DNA from: Acidobacteriota bacterium
Lineage (GTDB): Bacteria > Acidobacteriota > Thermoanaerobaculia > Multivoradales > JBCCEF01
Assembly: GCA_039028635.1 (NCBI GenBank)
Contig: JBCCHV010000022.1
Coordinates: forward strand, 1-64,000
DNA: 64,000 nucleotides
Reading direction: 5' to 3'
Shown here: positions 47,673 through 56,061 of the stretch, piece by piece
Numbering within the stretch: position 1 is the first letter of the stretch
Layout: each line of letters starts with the position of its first letter
The notes under the pieces: model-generated
Seen by the model: only the letters and a program-made list of their open reading frames with translations
Database searches by the model: none
What the model was told of the DNA's origin: nothing
Program-made: the position numbers and the translations under genes

Positions 47673-49463
47673 TTAGTGCGAGCTGCCCTCCGCGGCGCCG
47701 CCGGCTGCCTTCCCGAAGCGCTTTCCGATCCAATCGCTGATCTGCTCCAGGGCGTGGGGCGCGAAGGTCTCTTCGATGGTGCCGTACTCGGCGACGGCGC
47801 CGGTTTCGGCGTGCTGGAAGAGGTGGTTGAGGTCTTTCAAGATCTCGATCTGAAAGTCCTGGTTGCCGGCCTTGGTCAAGGTCTTCTCGAAGATCTCGGC
47901 GTTGACCTGGGCTGCCACCTGAACGTCCTTCTCGCCAAAGAGGGCGAGGACCGGCAGCTCGAGCTGCTCGAGGTAGACCGCCGGGTCTTGGCGCATCAGG
48001 GAGCGGAACCAGGGGGTGCTGGTCTGGCGGATTCCGATCTCGATGGCGTCGTCGGTGATGCCAAGGGCGGCGAGGTCCGCCTCGGAGAGGGTGGCGAGCT
48101 GCTCCTCGCTGCGCTCCCTCATCTTGGCCATCAGCGCCTCACGGTCGAGGCTCTCGTCTTTGACCAGGGCGAGATCCTCCGGCTGGGTCGCGGTGACGCG
48201 CTCGATCAAGTCCGGCGAAACGCCGCTGAGGCGGAGGGCGTCGCCGGTCTGGCGTACGAGCAGCTTGTCGAGGGCTTCGCCGGGAGGGGCCAGGAGCACG
48301 AGAAAGTCGAGCTCTTCACTCTGAGTGGCGACGATCGGGCCGGAAAGGCCGCCCTCGCTGTGACCGACGATGCCGACGGCGCCGCGGTCGATGCTGGGCT
48401 GCTGGGCGAGGAAGGCGACGCCGGCGGCGGCGTCTTCGGCGAAGTCGATGACGGTGGAGCCCATGTGACTGCCGCTTGAGCCGCCGACGCCGCGGTCGTC
48501 ATAGCGCAGTGAGGCGATGCCGTGGCGGGCGAGGTGGTCGGCGATCACCAGGAACGGCTTGTGCCCCATGAGTTGCTCGTCGCGGTCCTGGGCGCCGGAG
48601 CCGGAGACGAAGACGACCGCCGGAAAGGGGCCTTCGCCGGGTGGCGTCAGGAGAGTGCCGGCGAGCTCGACGTCGTCCGCCTGGTTGCGAAAGGTGACGT
48701 CTTCGGCTTGGTACGGGAAGGGGGGCTCCGGGTGCTGCGGCCGCACCAGAGAAATCGCTTCTTCGATGCGAAAGAAGGTCAGCTCGAGCTCGCGACCCTG
48801 GTTCCAGGTGCCCTCGAAGGCGGAGCCATCGGCGTTCAGGGTGCCGTTGTAGGAGCCGTTGATCGCCCGGATCGTGAAGCTCAGCTTGCGGTCCTCGAAG
48901 GTGATCTCGTCGACCGGCATCTTCGCTCCCTGGTCGATGCTGTCGAGGGTCGCCATCAAGGCGCCGTCGTCCTTGGCTCCAACCTCGAGACCGAGCCGGA
49001 GCTGCACCTGGCCGAGGTCGAGGGTACCCTTCCAGTTACCCTCGGCTCCTTCTCCGGGCATGCCCTTTTCGGCGACCGTCTCCTGCGGGGGCTCGGTCGC
49101 GGCGGCGGCGCTGCGCGCCAGGGAGAACTTCAGGGATTGCGGTCCTTGGGTGAAAGACCCGGAAAGGGTCTCACCGTCGGCCGACAGCTTGCCGTCGAAG
49201 GTCGGAGTGCCGGGAACGCCGGCCATTTCGAAGTGAACGGATTCGCCTTCGGCCTTGACGTTCGACAAAGCGAAGCCCTTCAGGCCCTGAGCCGGGATGT
49301 CGATGGTGCCGCTTTGGGCCGCGGCGTCGAGCTGCACGTTGATGCCGAGCTCACCGTTGGGCAGCTCGATGGCGCCCTGCCAGGAACCGGTGGCGGACTT
49401 TTCACTCGCCAGGGCGGCGCCGGCCAGCAGCAAGGCGGCGGTGAGGGTGAGGAGATTTTTCAT
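47673..49463 (-). CDS. Exported alpha/beta-hydrolase with duplicated N-terminal beta domain
   Basis: This 596-residue protein has a signal peptide (MKNLLTLTAALLLAGAALA), ATG 49463. Two related N-terminal beta modules (about 25-120 and 150-255) each follow the pattern GxWxGxLxL....LxxxxxLxxxxDGxL, with GTWNQG near the end. A dienelactone/acyl-peptide-type hydrolase follows: GTLLTPPGEGPFPAVVFVSGSGAQDRDE (oxyanion region), ASLRYDDRGVGGSSG, nucleophile GHSEGG, acid in LFGEKDVQV, and a His in the final DLNHLFQH. It probably acts on esters or peptides outside the cytoplasm. Its upstream region contains the CTTGTC palindrome. Confidence 0.82.
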   Translation of the reverse strand: MKNLLTLTAALLLAGAALASEKSATGSWQGAIELPNGELGINVQLDAAAQSGTIDIPAQGLKGFALSNVKAEGESVHFEMAGVPGTPTFDGKLSADGETLSGSFTQGPQSLKFSLARSAAAATEPPQETVAEKGMPGEGAEGNWKGTLDLGQVQLRLGLEVGAKDDGALMATLDSIDQGAKMPVDEITFEDRKLSFTIRAINGSYNGTLNADGSAFEGTWNQGRELELTFFRIEEAISLVRPQHPEPPFPYQAEDVTFRNQADDVELAGTLLTPPGEGPFPAVVFVSGSGAQDRDEQLMGHKPFLVIADHLARHGIASLRYDDRGVGGSSGSHMGSTVIDFAEDAAAGVAFLAQQPSIDRGAVGIVGHSEGGLSGPIVATQSEELDFLVLLAPPGEALDKLLVRQTGDALRLSGVSPDLIERVTATQPEDLALVKDESLDREALMAKMRERSEEQLATLSEADLAALGITDDAIEIGIRQTSTPWFRSLMRQDPAVYLEQLELPVLALFGEKDVQVAAQVNAEIFEKTLTKAGNQDFQIEILKDLNHLFQHAETGAVAEYGTIEETFAPHALEQISDWIGKRFGKAAGGAAEGSSH

Positions 49464-49613
49464 CGTATTCCTTCCTTGCGGCCCCGCAACTTTGGGACGC
49501 ATCGTTTCGGAGCTCTTCGAGCGGATCGTCGCTTGTTTCTACGCCAGCGCGAGAGGGTTCATTCCTTCGCAGTCGAAGAGCGATCTCGAGCGCTCCGGGA
49601 GATGTCTTATATG

Positions 49614-49630
49614 CTTGTCATTGAGACAAG
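49614..49630. promoter_or_regulatory. Inverted repeat CTTGTC-N5-GACAAG
   Basis: A 17-bp palindrome (49614-49619 / 49625-49630) lies in the A+T-richer upstream region of the minus-strand hydrolase gene, about 150 bases before its start. CATATAAG directly next to it on the minus strand could be a -10 element. It is a likely repressor site. Confidence 0.4.
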
Positions 49631-49750
49631 TTTGATTGACATTCTTGAGCGTATTCGACGGCATAAGGGAAGTCAAGCTTCCTTGTCATTTCCCGTAGTG
49701 TCTAACTACCGTGCCTGGCTGCGGTCCCTGGTTGCGGTGCTTGGCTGCGC

Positions 49751-51073
49751 CTAAGGGATCGTCGCCGACCAGGCGTCCAGGTTGCCCGACTCGAAGCCGT
49801 CGAGGAACAGGGTGCGGGTGGGATGGGCTTGTCCGAAAACATCGGAAAGGGACGGGCTGTCGTCCCAGACGACGACGAACTGACCGTTGTCGAGGGCTGC
49901 GACGTCGGGGTTGCTCTGTTCAGTGGCGTCCACGCCGACGGCTTCGGGAGGCGCCGCCGGCCGGCCGTTGGGGAGAATCTGGCGGACGAAGACGCGGGGC
50001 GGATCGGTGTCCCGCTGCCAGGTGACGACGAAGCCGCCATTGCCGGGAATCGCCGTGACCTGCGGTTGGATGGCGAGGCCGGTCGCCGATTCGTCGAGCG
50101 CGATCTCCGGCCCCAGCGGAGTGCCGCTGGGATCGAACAAGCGACCCATGATCTGTTGGGCGCCTACCGCGAAGTGCTCCCAGACGGTCAGGAAGGCGCC
50201 GTTCTCTTGCGCTGCGACGGCCGGAGCTCGCTGCACTCCGGTGGTTTCGACGGCGAGATCGAACTCGCTGCCGAGGGGAGTGCCATCGGCGGCGAAGCGC
50301 CGGCCCTTGACGTCGCCGGCACCGCTCGAAGAGTCGGCCCAAACGGCGACGTGGCCGAGGTTCGAGATGCGGGCCAGCTCGGCGTCGGTCTGGCTGGGGA
50401 GGGCTGCGGTCGCGACCGGCATTTCATCGCCCGGTAGCGTGCCGTCGGGCTCGATCCGGCGCTGCAGAAGACGACGACCGGCGGTCGAGGGAAAGCCGGC
50501 GTCCCAGACCACCAGGAAATCGCCGTTGCTGTCGGTGGTCAGAGAGCTGCGGGCGAAGAACCGCAGGTCATCGTAGTCGCGCGGCTCGCTGACCTCGAAA
50601 TAGCGGAAGAACACCGGATCGCCCATCGCATCGAAGACTCGGATGCGGACTTCGTTGTGACCGGGGCGATTCGTGTTCTCGCTCCAAACCACCGCGAACT
50701 CGCCGTCGTCGTTGATCGCGATGTCTTCCGGGTCGAGGTAGCTGTCGATGTCCGGCGGCTGGTTGTAGCCGTCGCTGAAGCCGGCCCGGAAGCCTGGTCC
50801 CGCAGGTGTGTCGGGAGCCTCGAAGGATCGCACCCGCGCGATCTGATTGACGTAACCGTAGCCGTCGTCACCGGAGTTCTCCCAGGCGACCACGAAGCGT
50901 CCGTTGGTGCCGGCCGCGATATGGGGGCGCTCGTGACTCTGGAAGTCGAGGCCGAAGTCATCGTCGCTGATCTGGAAGACCGGACCGGGGGCCTGGGCCC
51001 AGTAGACCGAAGTGGAGACGACGACGAAGATCAGCCCGGCCAGCAGCTTCGATCCGCTCTGCTTCGAAAGCAC
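49751..51073 (-). CDS. Secreted repeat protein with DGFESGN C-terminal tag
   Basis: This 440-residue protein starts at GTG 51073 after AAGGAG, with a signal peptide (MLSKQSGSKLLAGLIFVVVSTSVYWAQA). The body is about seven repeats of roughly 50 residues with the core G-FVVAW--S-----V--R-FDA-G-P-G, a beta-propeller-like arrangement. The C-terminus TLFLDGFESGNLDAWSATIP is nearly the same as the end of the unrelated copper oxidase subunit B at 9615-10619. The repeat region probably binds a ligand or partner. The tag presumably serves export, sorting or anchoring. Confidence 0.8.
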   Translation of the reverse strand: MLSKQSGSKLLAGLIFVVVSTSVYWAQAPGPVFQISDDDFGLDFQSHERPHIAAGTNGRFVVAWENSGDDGYGYVNQIARVRSFEAPDTPAGPGFRAGFSDGYNQPPDIDSYLDPEDIAINDDGEFAVVWSENTNRPGHNEVRIRVFDAMGDPVFFRYFEVSEPRDYDDLRFFARSSLTTDSNGDFLVVWDAGFPSTAGRRLLQRRIEPDGTLPGDEMPVATAALPSQTDAELARISNLGHVAVWADSSSGAGDVKGRRFAADGTPLGSEFDLAVETTGVQRAPAVAAQENGAFLTVWEHFAVGAQQIMGRLFDPSGTPLGPEIALDESATGLAIQPQVTAIPGNGGFVVTWQRDTDPPRVFVRQILPNGRPAAPPEAVGVDATEQSNPDVAALDNGQFVVVWDDSPSLSDVFGQAHPTRTLFLDGFESGNLDAWSATIP

Positions 51074-51184
51074 GACAACTCCTTCGAGAAGTATTTTGTG
51101 ATCGGCGCGCTTTATTCTATACCGAGGGTATTTCCGATCGATGACGTCAGTGCGAGGGCCGCGTTGCCCGCTCTGGCGCCGGGC

Positions 51185-51580
51185 TCAGATCTCGAGCACT
51201 CGCGCCGCGTCCGGGTCCGGTCCGATTTCGGTCCAGTGGACCAGACGCAGCTTCCAGTCTTCGCCGCGGCGGCGGAAGACATCGGTGAAGGCGACCCGGG
51301 AGTTGGCGCCGTCGCCATTGGGGAGCTGGAGCTTGGCGTTCTGAATGCCGGCGACGATGCCGGTGTCGCCCCAGTGCTCGATCTCGAGCATCTCGAGCTT
51401 GAGCTCGACGATGCGATAGGGCCCCTGGGTGGTCGCCTGCAGATAGGCCTCACGGCCGAGATGCTCACCACTGGTGGCGAGGGAGTTGAAGTCTGCATCG
51501 AGCAGCCGCTCGAGGGTCTCGGCGTCACGCTCCTTGAGGGCGGTGAGCAGGGTTTCGGTGACGGCGCGCAGTTCTTCCAT
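51185..51580 (-). CDS. SnoaL/DUF4440-like NTF2-fold protein
   Basis: This 131-residue protein follows the NTF2-fold pattern: helical N-terminus MEELRAVTETLLTALKERDAETLERLLDADF, strand pair LGREAYLQ, and the ending RVAFTDVFRRRGEDWKLRLVHWTEIG. The family covers enzymes and ligand-binding proteins, and the active-site residues needed to choose are not distinctive. ATG 51580 is preceded by GGAAGGA. It lies between the tagged secreted protein and the acyltransferase, on the same strand. Confidence 0.8.
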   Translation of the reverse strand: MEELRAVTETLLTALKERDAETLERLLDADFNSLATSGEHLGREAYLQATTQGPYRIVELKLEMLEIEHWGDTGIVAGIQNAKLQLPNGDGANSRVAFTDVFRRRGEDWKLRLVHWTEIGPDPDAARVLEI

Positions 51581-51628
51581 GGTCGGCGATCCTTCCGAGT
51601 AGGGAGGGTTGTTCCAAGTCTGGGCTTC

Positions 51629-52975
51629 TCAGGTTTCGAGCTCGTAGACGGCGCGGTAGAGCTCGACCGCTTCGGCGACCTTTTGGCGTACCTGGCCCCG
51701 GCGGTGGCGCAGCTCATCGGCCAGGCCGCGGCGGGTGCCGAGCTTGAGGAAAGCGCGAGTCTCGCTGAGCAGGCGGGTGCGGTCGTCGTGGAAGCGCAAA
51801 GCTCCAGGCCCGGTGAGGGGCGCCAGCAGTGCGACTCCGAGTGCGGCCCAGCCATTCCAGAGGAAGCCGGCGGCGGCGGCCTCGATCAGCCAGGCGATGG
51901 GGTAGACGAGCAGCGCTGGGAAGATCTTGTAGGTGGCGAGCTGGTCCTCGTCGCTCTTGCGGCTGGCGATCATCGAAACCGCCAGGTAGGGCAGGCCGTT
52001 GAGCAGCGTGCCGACCATCGCGACGGGCAGGCGCACCAGCATGCGAAAGGCGCTGCGCAGCAGGTGGCGAGAGACCGAGGGCAGCGGGTAGCGCGCCGCC
52101 ACCTGGCGATCTCGCAGGCCCGATTCTTCGAGCAAGGCCTGGTAGCCGGCGACGGCGGTTTCAACCTCGGCGACGCGCTCCGGGTAGCGCTCCACCAGCT
52201 TGCGATAACCACTGAGGAAGGCTCGCCGGGCGGCGAAGGTACGACCGAGCTCGCTGCCCTGGGGCAGGTCCGGGTCGCGACGCTCGAAGATCTCGACGGC
52301 GCGGGCGATGCGCTGGGCCTGGTCCCAACTATCGAAGTTGAGGGTGACTTCCGCCAGGCCCCGGGACAGGGTTTCGGTGAGGGCTGCCACCGCCGCGCGA
52401 TCGTCCGCCTGATCGGCGACGATCGCCAGCGGGTCGATCTCTTCTCCCACTCGCACTAGCAGCCGAGAGCGAAATTTCCCCTTGTTGTCGAAGATCAGGC
52501 CGATCGGCACGACCCGCAGGTCGAGGGGGCCGAACTTCTCTTCCGCGGCGAGGACGATGCGGGCGGCACCGGTCTTGAGGGGCAGCAGCGCCGGCTCGTT
52601 GTGACTGGTGCCTTCCGGAAACAGGGCGACGGTGCCGCCTTCCGCGAGCACCTCGTGACAGCGCGCGAAGGTGTCGGCGTTGCGGCTCATGTCGACCTGG
52701 TCTTGGCGCCGGTAGATCGGAATGACCCGGGCGCCGTTGAGCAACGGCCGCAGCAGGGCGATGTTCCACAGGGTGCTCTTGCCGAGAAAGCGCGGAATGC
52801 GCGGCAGGGTGCCGAAGAGCACCATGGCATCGACCAGGGCACTGACATGGTTGGCGATCAGGACCCGCGGCCGATCGTCGAGCAAGACGTCGGCGCCCTC
52901 GACCTCGATGCGGCGGAAGAACAGCCGCAGCAGCAGGCGATCGAGCCAGCGGAGAAGGCGTACCGTGCGAGTCAT
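51629..52975 (-). CDS. PlsC-like 1-acyl-glycerol-3-phosphate acyltransferase
   Basis: This 448-residue protein has the acyltransferase domain at about 30-230, with NHVSALVD (NHx4D) near residue 41, the motif FPEGTSHN, and the VVPIGLIFDNKGKFRSR strand. Two or three membrane segments at about 315-385 follow in the C-terminal half. ATG 52975 overlaps the MFS gene's stop (ATGA), so it is coupled to it. It probably adds an acyl chain to a lysophospholipid or another glycerolipid at the inner membrane. It is the third gene of the sigma-54 activator operon. Confidence 0.85.
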   Translation of the reverse strand: MTRTVRLLRWLDRLLLRLFFRRIEVEGADVLLDDRPRVLIANHVSALVDAMVLFGTLPRIPRFLGKSTLWNIALLRPLLNGARVIPIYRRQDQVDMSRNADTFARCHEVLAEGGTVALFPEGTSHNEPALLPLKTGAARIVLAAEEKFGPLDLRVVPIGLIFDNKGKFRSRLLVRVGEEIDPLAIVADQADDRAAVAALTETLSRGLAEVTLNFDSWDQAQRIARAVEIFERRDPDLPQGSELGRTFAARRAFLSGYRKLVERYPERVAEVETAVAGYQALLEESGLRDRQVAARYPLPSVSRHLLRSAFRMLVRLPVAMVGTLLNGLPYLAVSMIASRKSDEDQLATYKIFPALLVYPIAWLIEAAAAGFLWNGWAALGVALLAPLTGPGALRFHDDRTRLLSETRAFLKLGTRRGLADELRHRRGQVRQKVAEAVELYRAVYELET

Positions 52976-54300
52976 GGCGTCGGGCTCGTCGACGCCCCCT
53001 CGGCGCGCTCGTTCCAGGCGCTGGCGGCGGCGAGGCCGCGCTCCTCGCGCACCAACTGCATGCCGATCAGGCCGAGAACGAAGAACAGGCCGTTGGCGAG
53101 GATGGCGATGCGCTGCGAGCCGGACCAGGACGACAGGGCGCCGAAGACGAAGGGTCCCAGCATGTAGGCGCCCTTGCCGGCGAGGCCCCAGAAGGCGAAG
53201 AACTCGCCGCTCTTGGCGACCGGCGAGAACAGCCCCACCAGACCGCGCGAGGCGGATTGCAGGGAGCCGATGCCGAGGCCAGCGGCGATGGCAATGGCCC
53301 AGAAGAAGCTCTTGGTCTGGCAGAAGTAGGCGGCGACGGAGACGGCGATCCACAGCACCAGGCTGATCTGGATGGTGCTTCGGGCACCGAGTCGGTCCTG
53401 GATGGCGCCGAAGACGAAGGCGCCGCCGGCGGAGAAGAGCTGCAGCGCCATGAACAGAACGATCAGCTCGCCGGAGGTGAAGCCGAGGGTGCGCTCGGCG
53501 AAGATCGAGGCGAAGGCGATGATCGTCATCAGCCCGCAGGAGAACAGGAAGAAGACAGTGAGGAAGCGCACCAGCTCGGTGAAGTGACCGATGGCGCGGG
53601 CGGTTTCGGCGAGGTGGCCGAAGCCGGCGCGGGCCGAGGCGACGAAGGACCAGGCGGCGGGCCGCGGGGCGCGCTCGCGCAGGAACAGGAAGGTCGGCAA
53701 CCCGCTGATCAGGAAGAAGGCGGCGGTCACCAGCCAGGCGAGGCGCAGGTTGTCGACGTTGTCGCTGGTGAAGCCGCCGGCCAGCAGCGGCCAGCAGGCG
53801 GCGAGGCAGGCGAGGCCGCCGAAGTAGCCCAGACCCCAGCCGAATCCGGAGATGCGGCCGATGTTCTTCGGCGTCGAGATCTCCGGCAGGAAGGCGCCGG
53901 CGAGGTTCTCACCCATGGCGTAGGCGATGTTGGAGATCACGAACAGAGTCAGGCCGAGGGTGACCTGGCCCGGTTTGACCCAGAAGAGGGTGGCGGTGCC
54001 GGCGACGCACAGCAGGTAGGTGGCGGCGAGAAAGAACTTCTTGCGGCCCGAGTCGTCGGCGGTGGCACCGACGATCGGTGAGGTCGCCATCACCACCAGG
54101 TTGCTGATCAGGATGCCGAGGCCCCACAGAAAGTCGGCCTGATCACCGGGGGCGACGAGCTTGGTGAAGTAGACGCTGAAGGCGACAGTGACGATCAGGG
54201 TGGTGTAGCTCGAGTTGGCGAAGTCGAACATCGCCCAGCCGACGATCTCTCGCCGGCGCACCGCCGGAGCGGCCTCGTTCCGCAAGGCTGGGTTGGTCAT
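52972..54300 (-). CDS. MFS transporter, UMF1/Atg22-like
   Basis: This 442-residue protein with about 12 membrane helices begins near REIVGWAMFDFANSSYTTLIVTVAFSVYF, the UMF1 (Atg22) signature. GATADDSGRKKFF is the cytoplasmic loop 2 motif, and RISGFGWGLGYFGGL is helix 5. Bacterial UMF1 proteins are effluxers of unknown substrates. It is coupled by 4-base overlaps to the sigma-54 activator upstream (54297-54300) and PlsC downstream (52972-52975), so the three genes share one transcript. Confidence 0.9.
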   Translation of the reverse strand: MTNPALRNEAAPAVRRREIVGWAMFDFANSSYTTLIVTVAFSVYFTKLVAPGDQADFLWGLGILISNLVVMATSPIVGATADDSGRKKFFLAATYLLCVAGTATLFWVKPGQVTLGLTLFVISNIAYAMGENLAGAFLPEISTPKNIGRISGFGWGLGYFGGLACLAACWPLLAGGFTSDNVDNLRLAWLVTAAFFLISGLPTFLFLRERAPRPAAWSFVASARAGFGHLAETARAIGHFTELVRFLTVFFLFSCGLMTIIAFASIFAERTLGFTSGELIVLFMALQLFSAGGAFVFGAIQDRLGARSTIQISLVLWIAVSVAAYFCQTKSFFWAIAIAAGLGIGSLQSASRGLVGLFSPVAKSGEFFAFWGLAGKGAYMLGPFVFGALSSWSGSQRIAILANGLFFVLGLIGMQLVREERGLAAASAWNERAEGASTSPTP

Positions 54301-55862
54301 GACGGCGCCGATTGTCGCAGGTTTTCGAGCCGCTGGGGGTCGACTTTGGCTTTCACCGTGCGGCGGTCGAGGCCGAGACGGCGGGCCGCCGCTTGATAGC
54401 TGCCGGCGTCGGCGTAGACCAGCGTGCAGTAGCGGCCGAGGACTTCGTCGGCGGAGAGGTCGCCGCGAGCGATCTCTTCCGCCAGGGCACGCCGGGGGTC
54501 GCTCGGCGCGGTCACCTTCGCCGGTCGGTAGTCACGACGAATCAGGACGTTGCGCAGGCATTGGCCGAGCTCGCGCACGTTGCCGGGCCAGCGATACTCG
54601 CGGCCGAGGTTTTCCTCCACCCAGGCCTGGACCTCGCTGGCGAGGGCCGGGGCATCGTCTGGGTCGACCAGGCGCGCTGCCAGGGTGGTCAGAAGGTCGC
54701 CGAGCTCGGCCGGATCGTCGTCGAGGCGTTCCGCCAGGGACGGTGTCTCGATGGTGTCCGAGCACAGCCGGTAGTAGAGGTCCTGGCGAAAGGCGCCCCG
54801 GGCCATCTCCGCCGCCAGGTCGCGGTTGGTCGCCGCCACCGCCTTGCCGAGGAAGCGCCGCGAGCGATGCTCGCTGCCGGTTTCCCCGAGGCGTTGGAAG
54901 GTGCGGCTTTCGAGCACCCGCAGCAGCTTGACCTGGATCGGCAGGTCGATCTCGCCGATCTCGTCTAAGAAGACGGTGCCCAGCGGCGGGCAGATCTCGA
55001 GCCAGCCGGTGCGGTCCGTGAGGGCGCCGGTGAAGGAGCCGCGGCGGTGACCGAAGAGCTCGGACTCGATCAGGGTGGGCGACAGGGCCGAAAGGTTGAG
55101 CGGGTAGAACGACTCCTGGAAGTGCTCTTCGAAGGCGCCGCTCGAGGCCTGGAAGGGGACGTAGCGGGACAGCCCGATGGCGCGCGCCACCAGCTCCTTG
55201 CCGGTCCCGGAGGGGCCGGTGACCAGGGTGGTGATGTCTCCCAGGCGATCGTAGAGGGAGGTCTGGAAGCGCCGCAGGTCGTGGGTGAAGATCGACTCCC
55301 AGACCCGCGCCCGCAGCCGCGCCGCCGGCATCGAGCGCCCCAGGATGTGGCGGTGGATGTAGTGGAAGGCGCGGCGCACCTGGAAGAAGCAGGCGAACAG
55401 GTGAGCCGGCGCCAGGCGACCCTCCCGCGGTACGCCGGCGGGGCCCAGAAGGTCCTCGAGCTCCTGCGCGAAGGTGCGGTAGAAGGGCGCCTCGAGGCGC
55501 GCCGCGCCCTTGCCCTCGGAGCGCAGGATCGATTCCACGAAGGAGCGCTGGTGGCGGTAGTAGAGGTGGTAGAGCACCAGGTCGGCGTAGAGGCGCCGGT
55601 CGGCGGCGCTGCCCTTCTCGCCGTCCGCCAGACGCTGGCGCACGGTGTGGACCAGGTCGGTGACGCGGCGCTCGAGGGCGAGCAGGTTGGGGCGGTCCGG
55701 CTCGGCCCCCGGCGGCGCGATCCACACCGCATCGGCGGCGACGAACTCGTCTCCCAGGGCTTGTTTCTCCCAGGCGATGCGCTGGCGCAGGAAGGGATTG
55801 CAGTGGGTCAGCTCGGAAAGCGCTTCGGCCACCGAGCGCTCTTGGGGTGTGAAGAGTGGCAT
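54297..55862 (-). CDS. Sigma-54-interacting AAA+ transcriptional activator
   Basis: This protein has 521 residues from ATG 55862. An N-terminal helical sensor region of about 200 residues has no family I recognise. The AAA+ domain follows with Walker A TGPSGTGKELVARA, ELFGHRRGSFTGAL (the sigma-54 loop reads GSFTGA instead of GAFTGA), Walker B GTVFLDEIGEID and sensor region YRWPGNVREL. A Fis-like HTH closes it (AARRLGLDRRTVKAKV). It should open sigma-54 promoters. It is unusual for such an activator to lead an operon whose other members are a transporter and an acyltransferase. The palindrome GTACAT-CGA-ATGTAC sits at its start. Confidence 0.9.
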   Translation of the reverse strand: MPLFTPQERSVAEALSELTHCNPFLRQRIAWEKQALGDEFVAADAVWIAPPGAEPDRPNLLALERRVTDLVHTVRQRLADGEKGSAADRRLYADLVLYHLYYRHQRSFVESILRSEGKGAARLEAPFYRTFAQELEDLLGPAGVPREGRLAPAHLFACFFQVRRAFHYIHRHILGRSMPAARLRARVWESIFTHDLRRFQTSLYDRLGDITTLVTGPSGTGKELVARAIGLSRYVPFQASSGAFEEHFQESFYPLNLSALSPTLIESELFGHRRGSFTGALTDRTGWLEICPPLGTVFLDEIGEIDLPIQVKLLRVLESRTFQRLGETGSEHRSRRFLGKAVAATNRDLAAEMARGAFRQDLYYRLCSDTIETPSLAERLDDDPAELGDLLTTLAARLVDPDDAPALASEVQAWVEENLGREYRWPGNVRELGQCLRNVLIRRDYRPAKVTAPSDPRRALAEEIARGDLSADEVLGRYCTLVYADAGSYQAAARRLGLDRRTVKAKVDPQRLENLRQSAPS

Positions 55863-55863
55863 C

Positions 55864-55878
55864 GTACATCGAATGTAC
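55864..55878 (-). promoter_or_regulatory. Palindrome GTACAT-N3-ATGTAC at the start of the sigma-54 activator gene
   Basis: A 15-bp perfect inverted repeat lies directly upstream of the chosen ATG (55862) in place of a ribosome site. It could be an operator for autoregulation. Confidence 0.45.
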
Positions 55879-56061
55879 AGGTGATGTTCTCTGAGTGTCA
55901 ACAAGTGCAATCTCCTCGACTGGCGGTAACCGTGATCTCTTGAGCCTTAAGCCCTGTCAAGAAAGGAGTTGCAAGGCGTAGACCAGCGCTGGCACGGACC
56001 TCGCTCTGAGGCAGAGGGCGGTGAGTCGCTTTCGGCTCACCGGTTCCTCGGAGGCTTGGTC

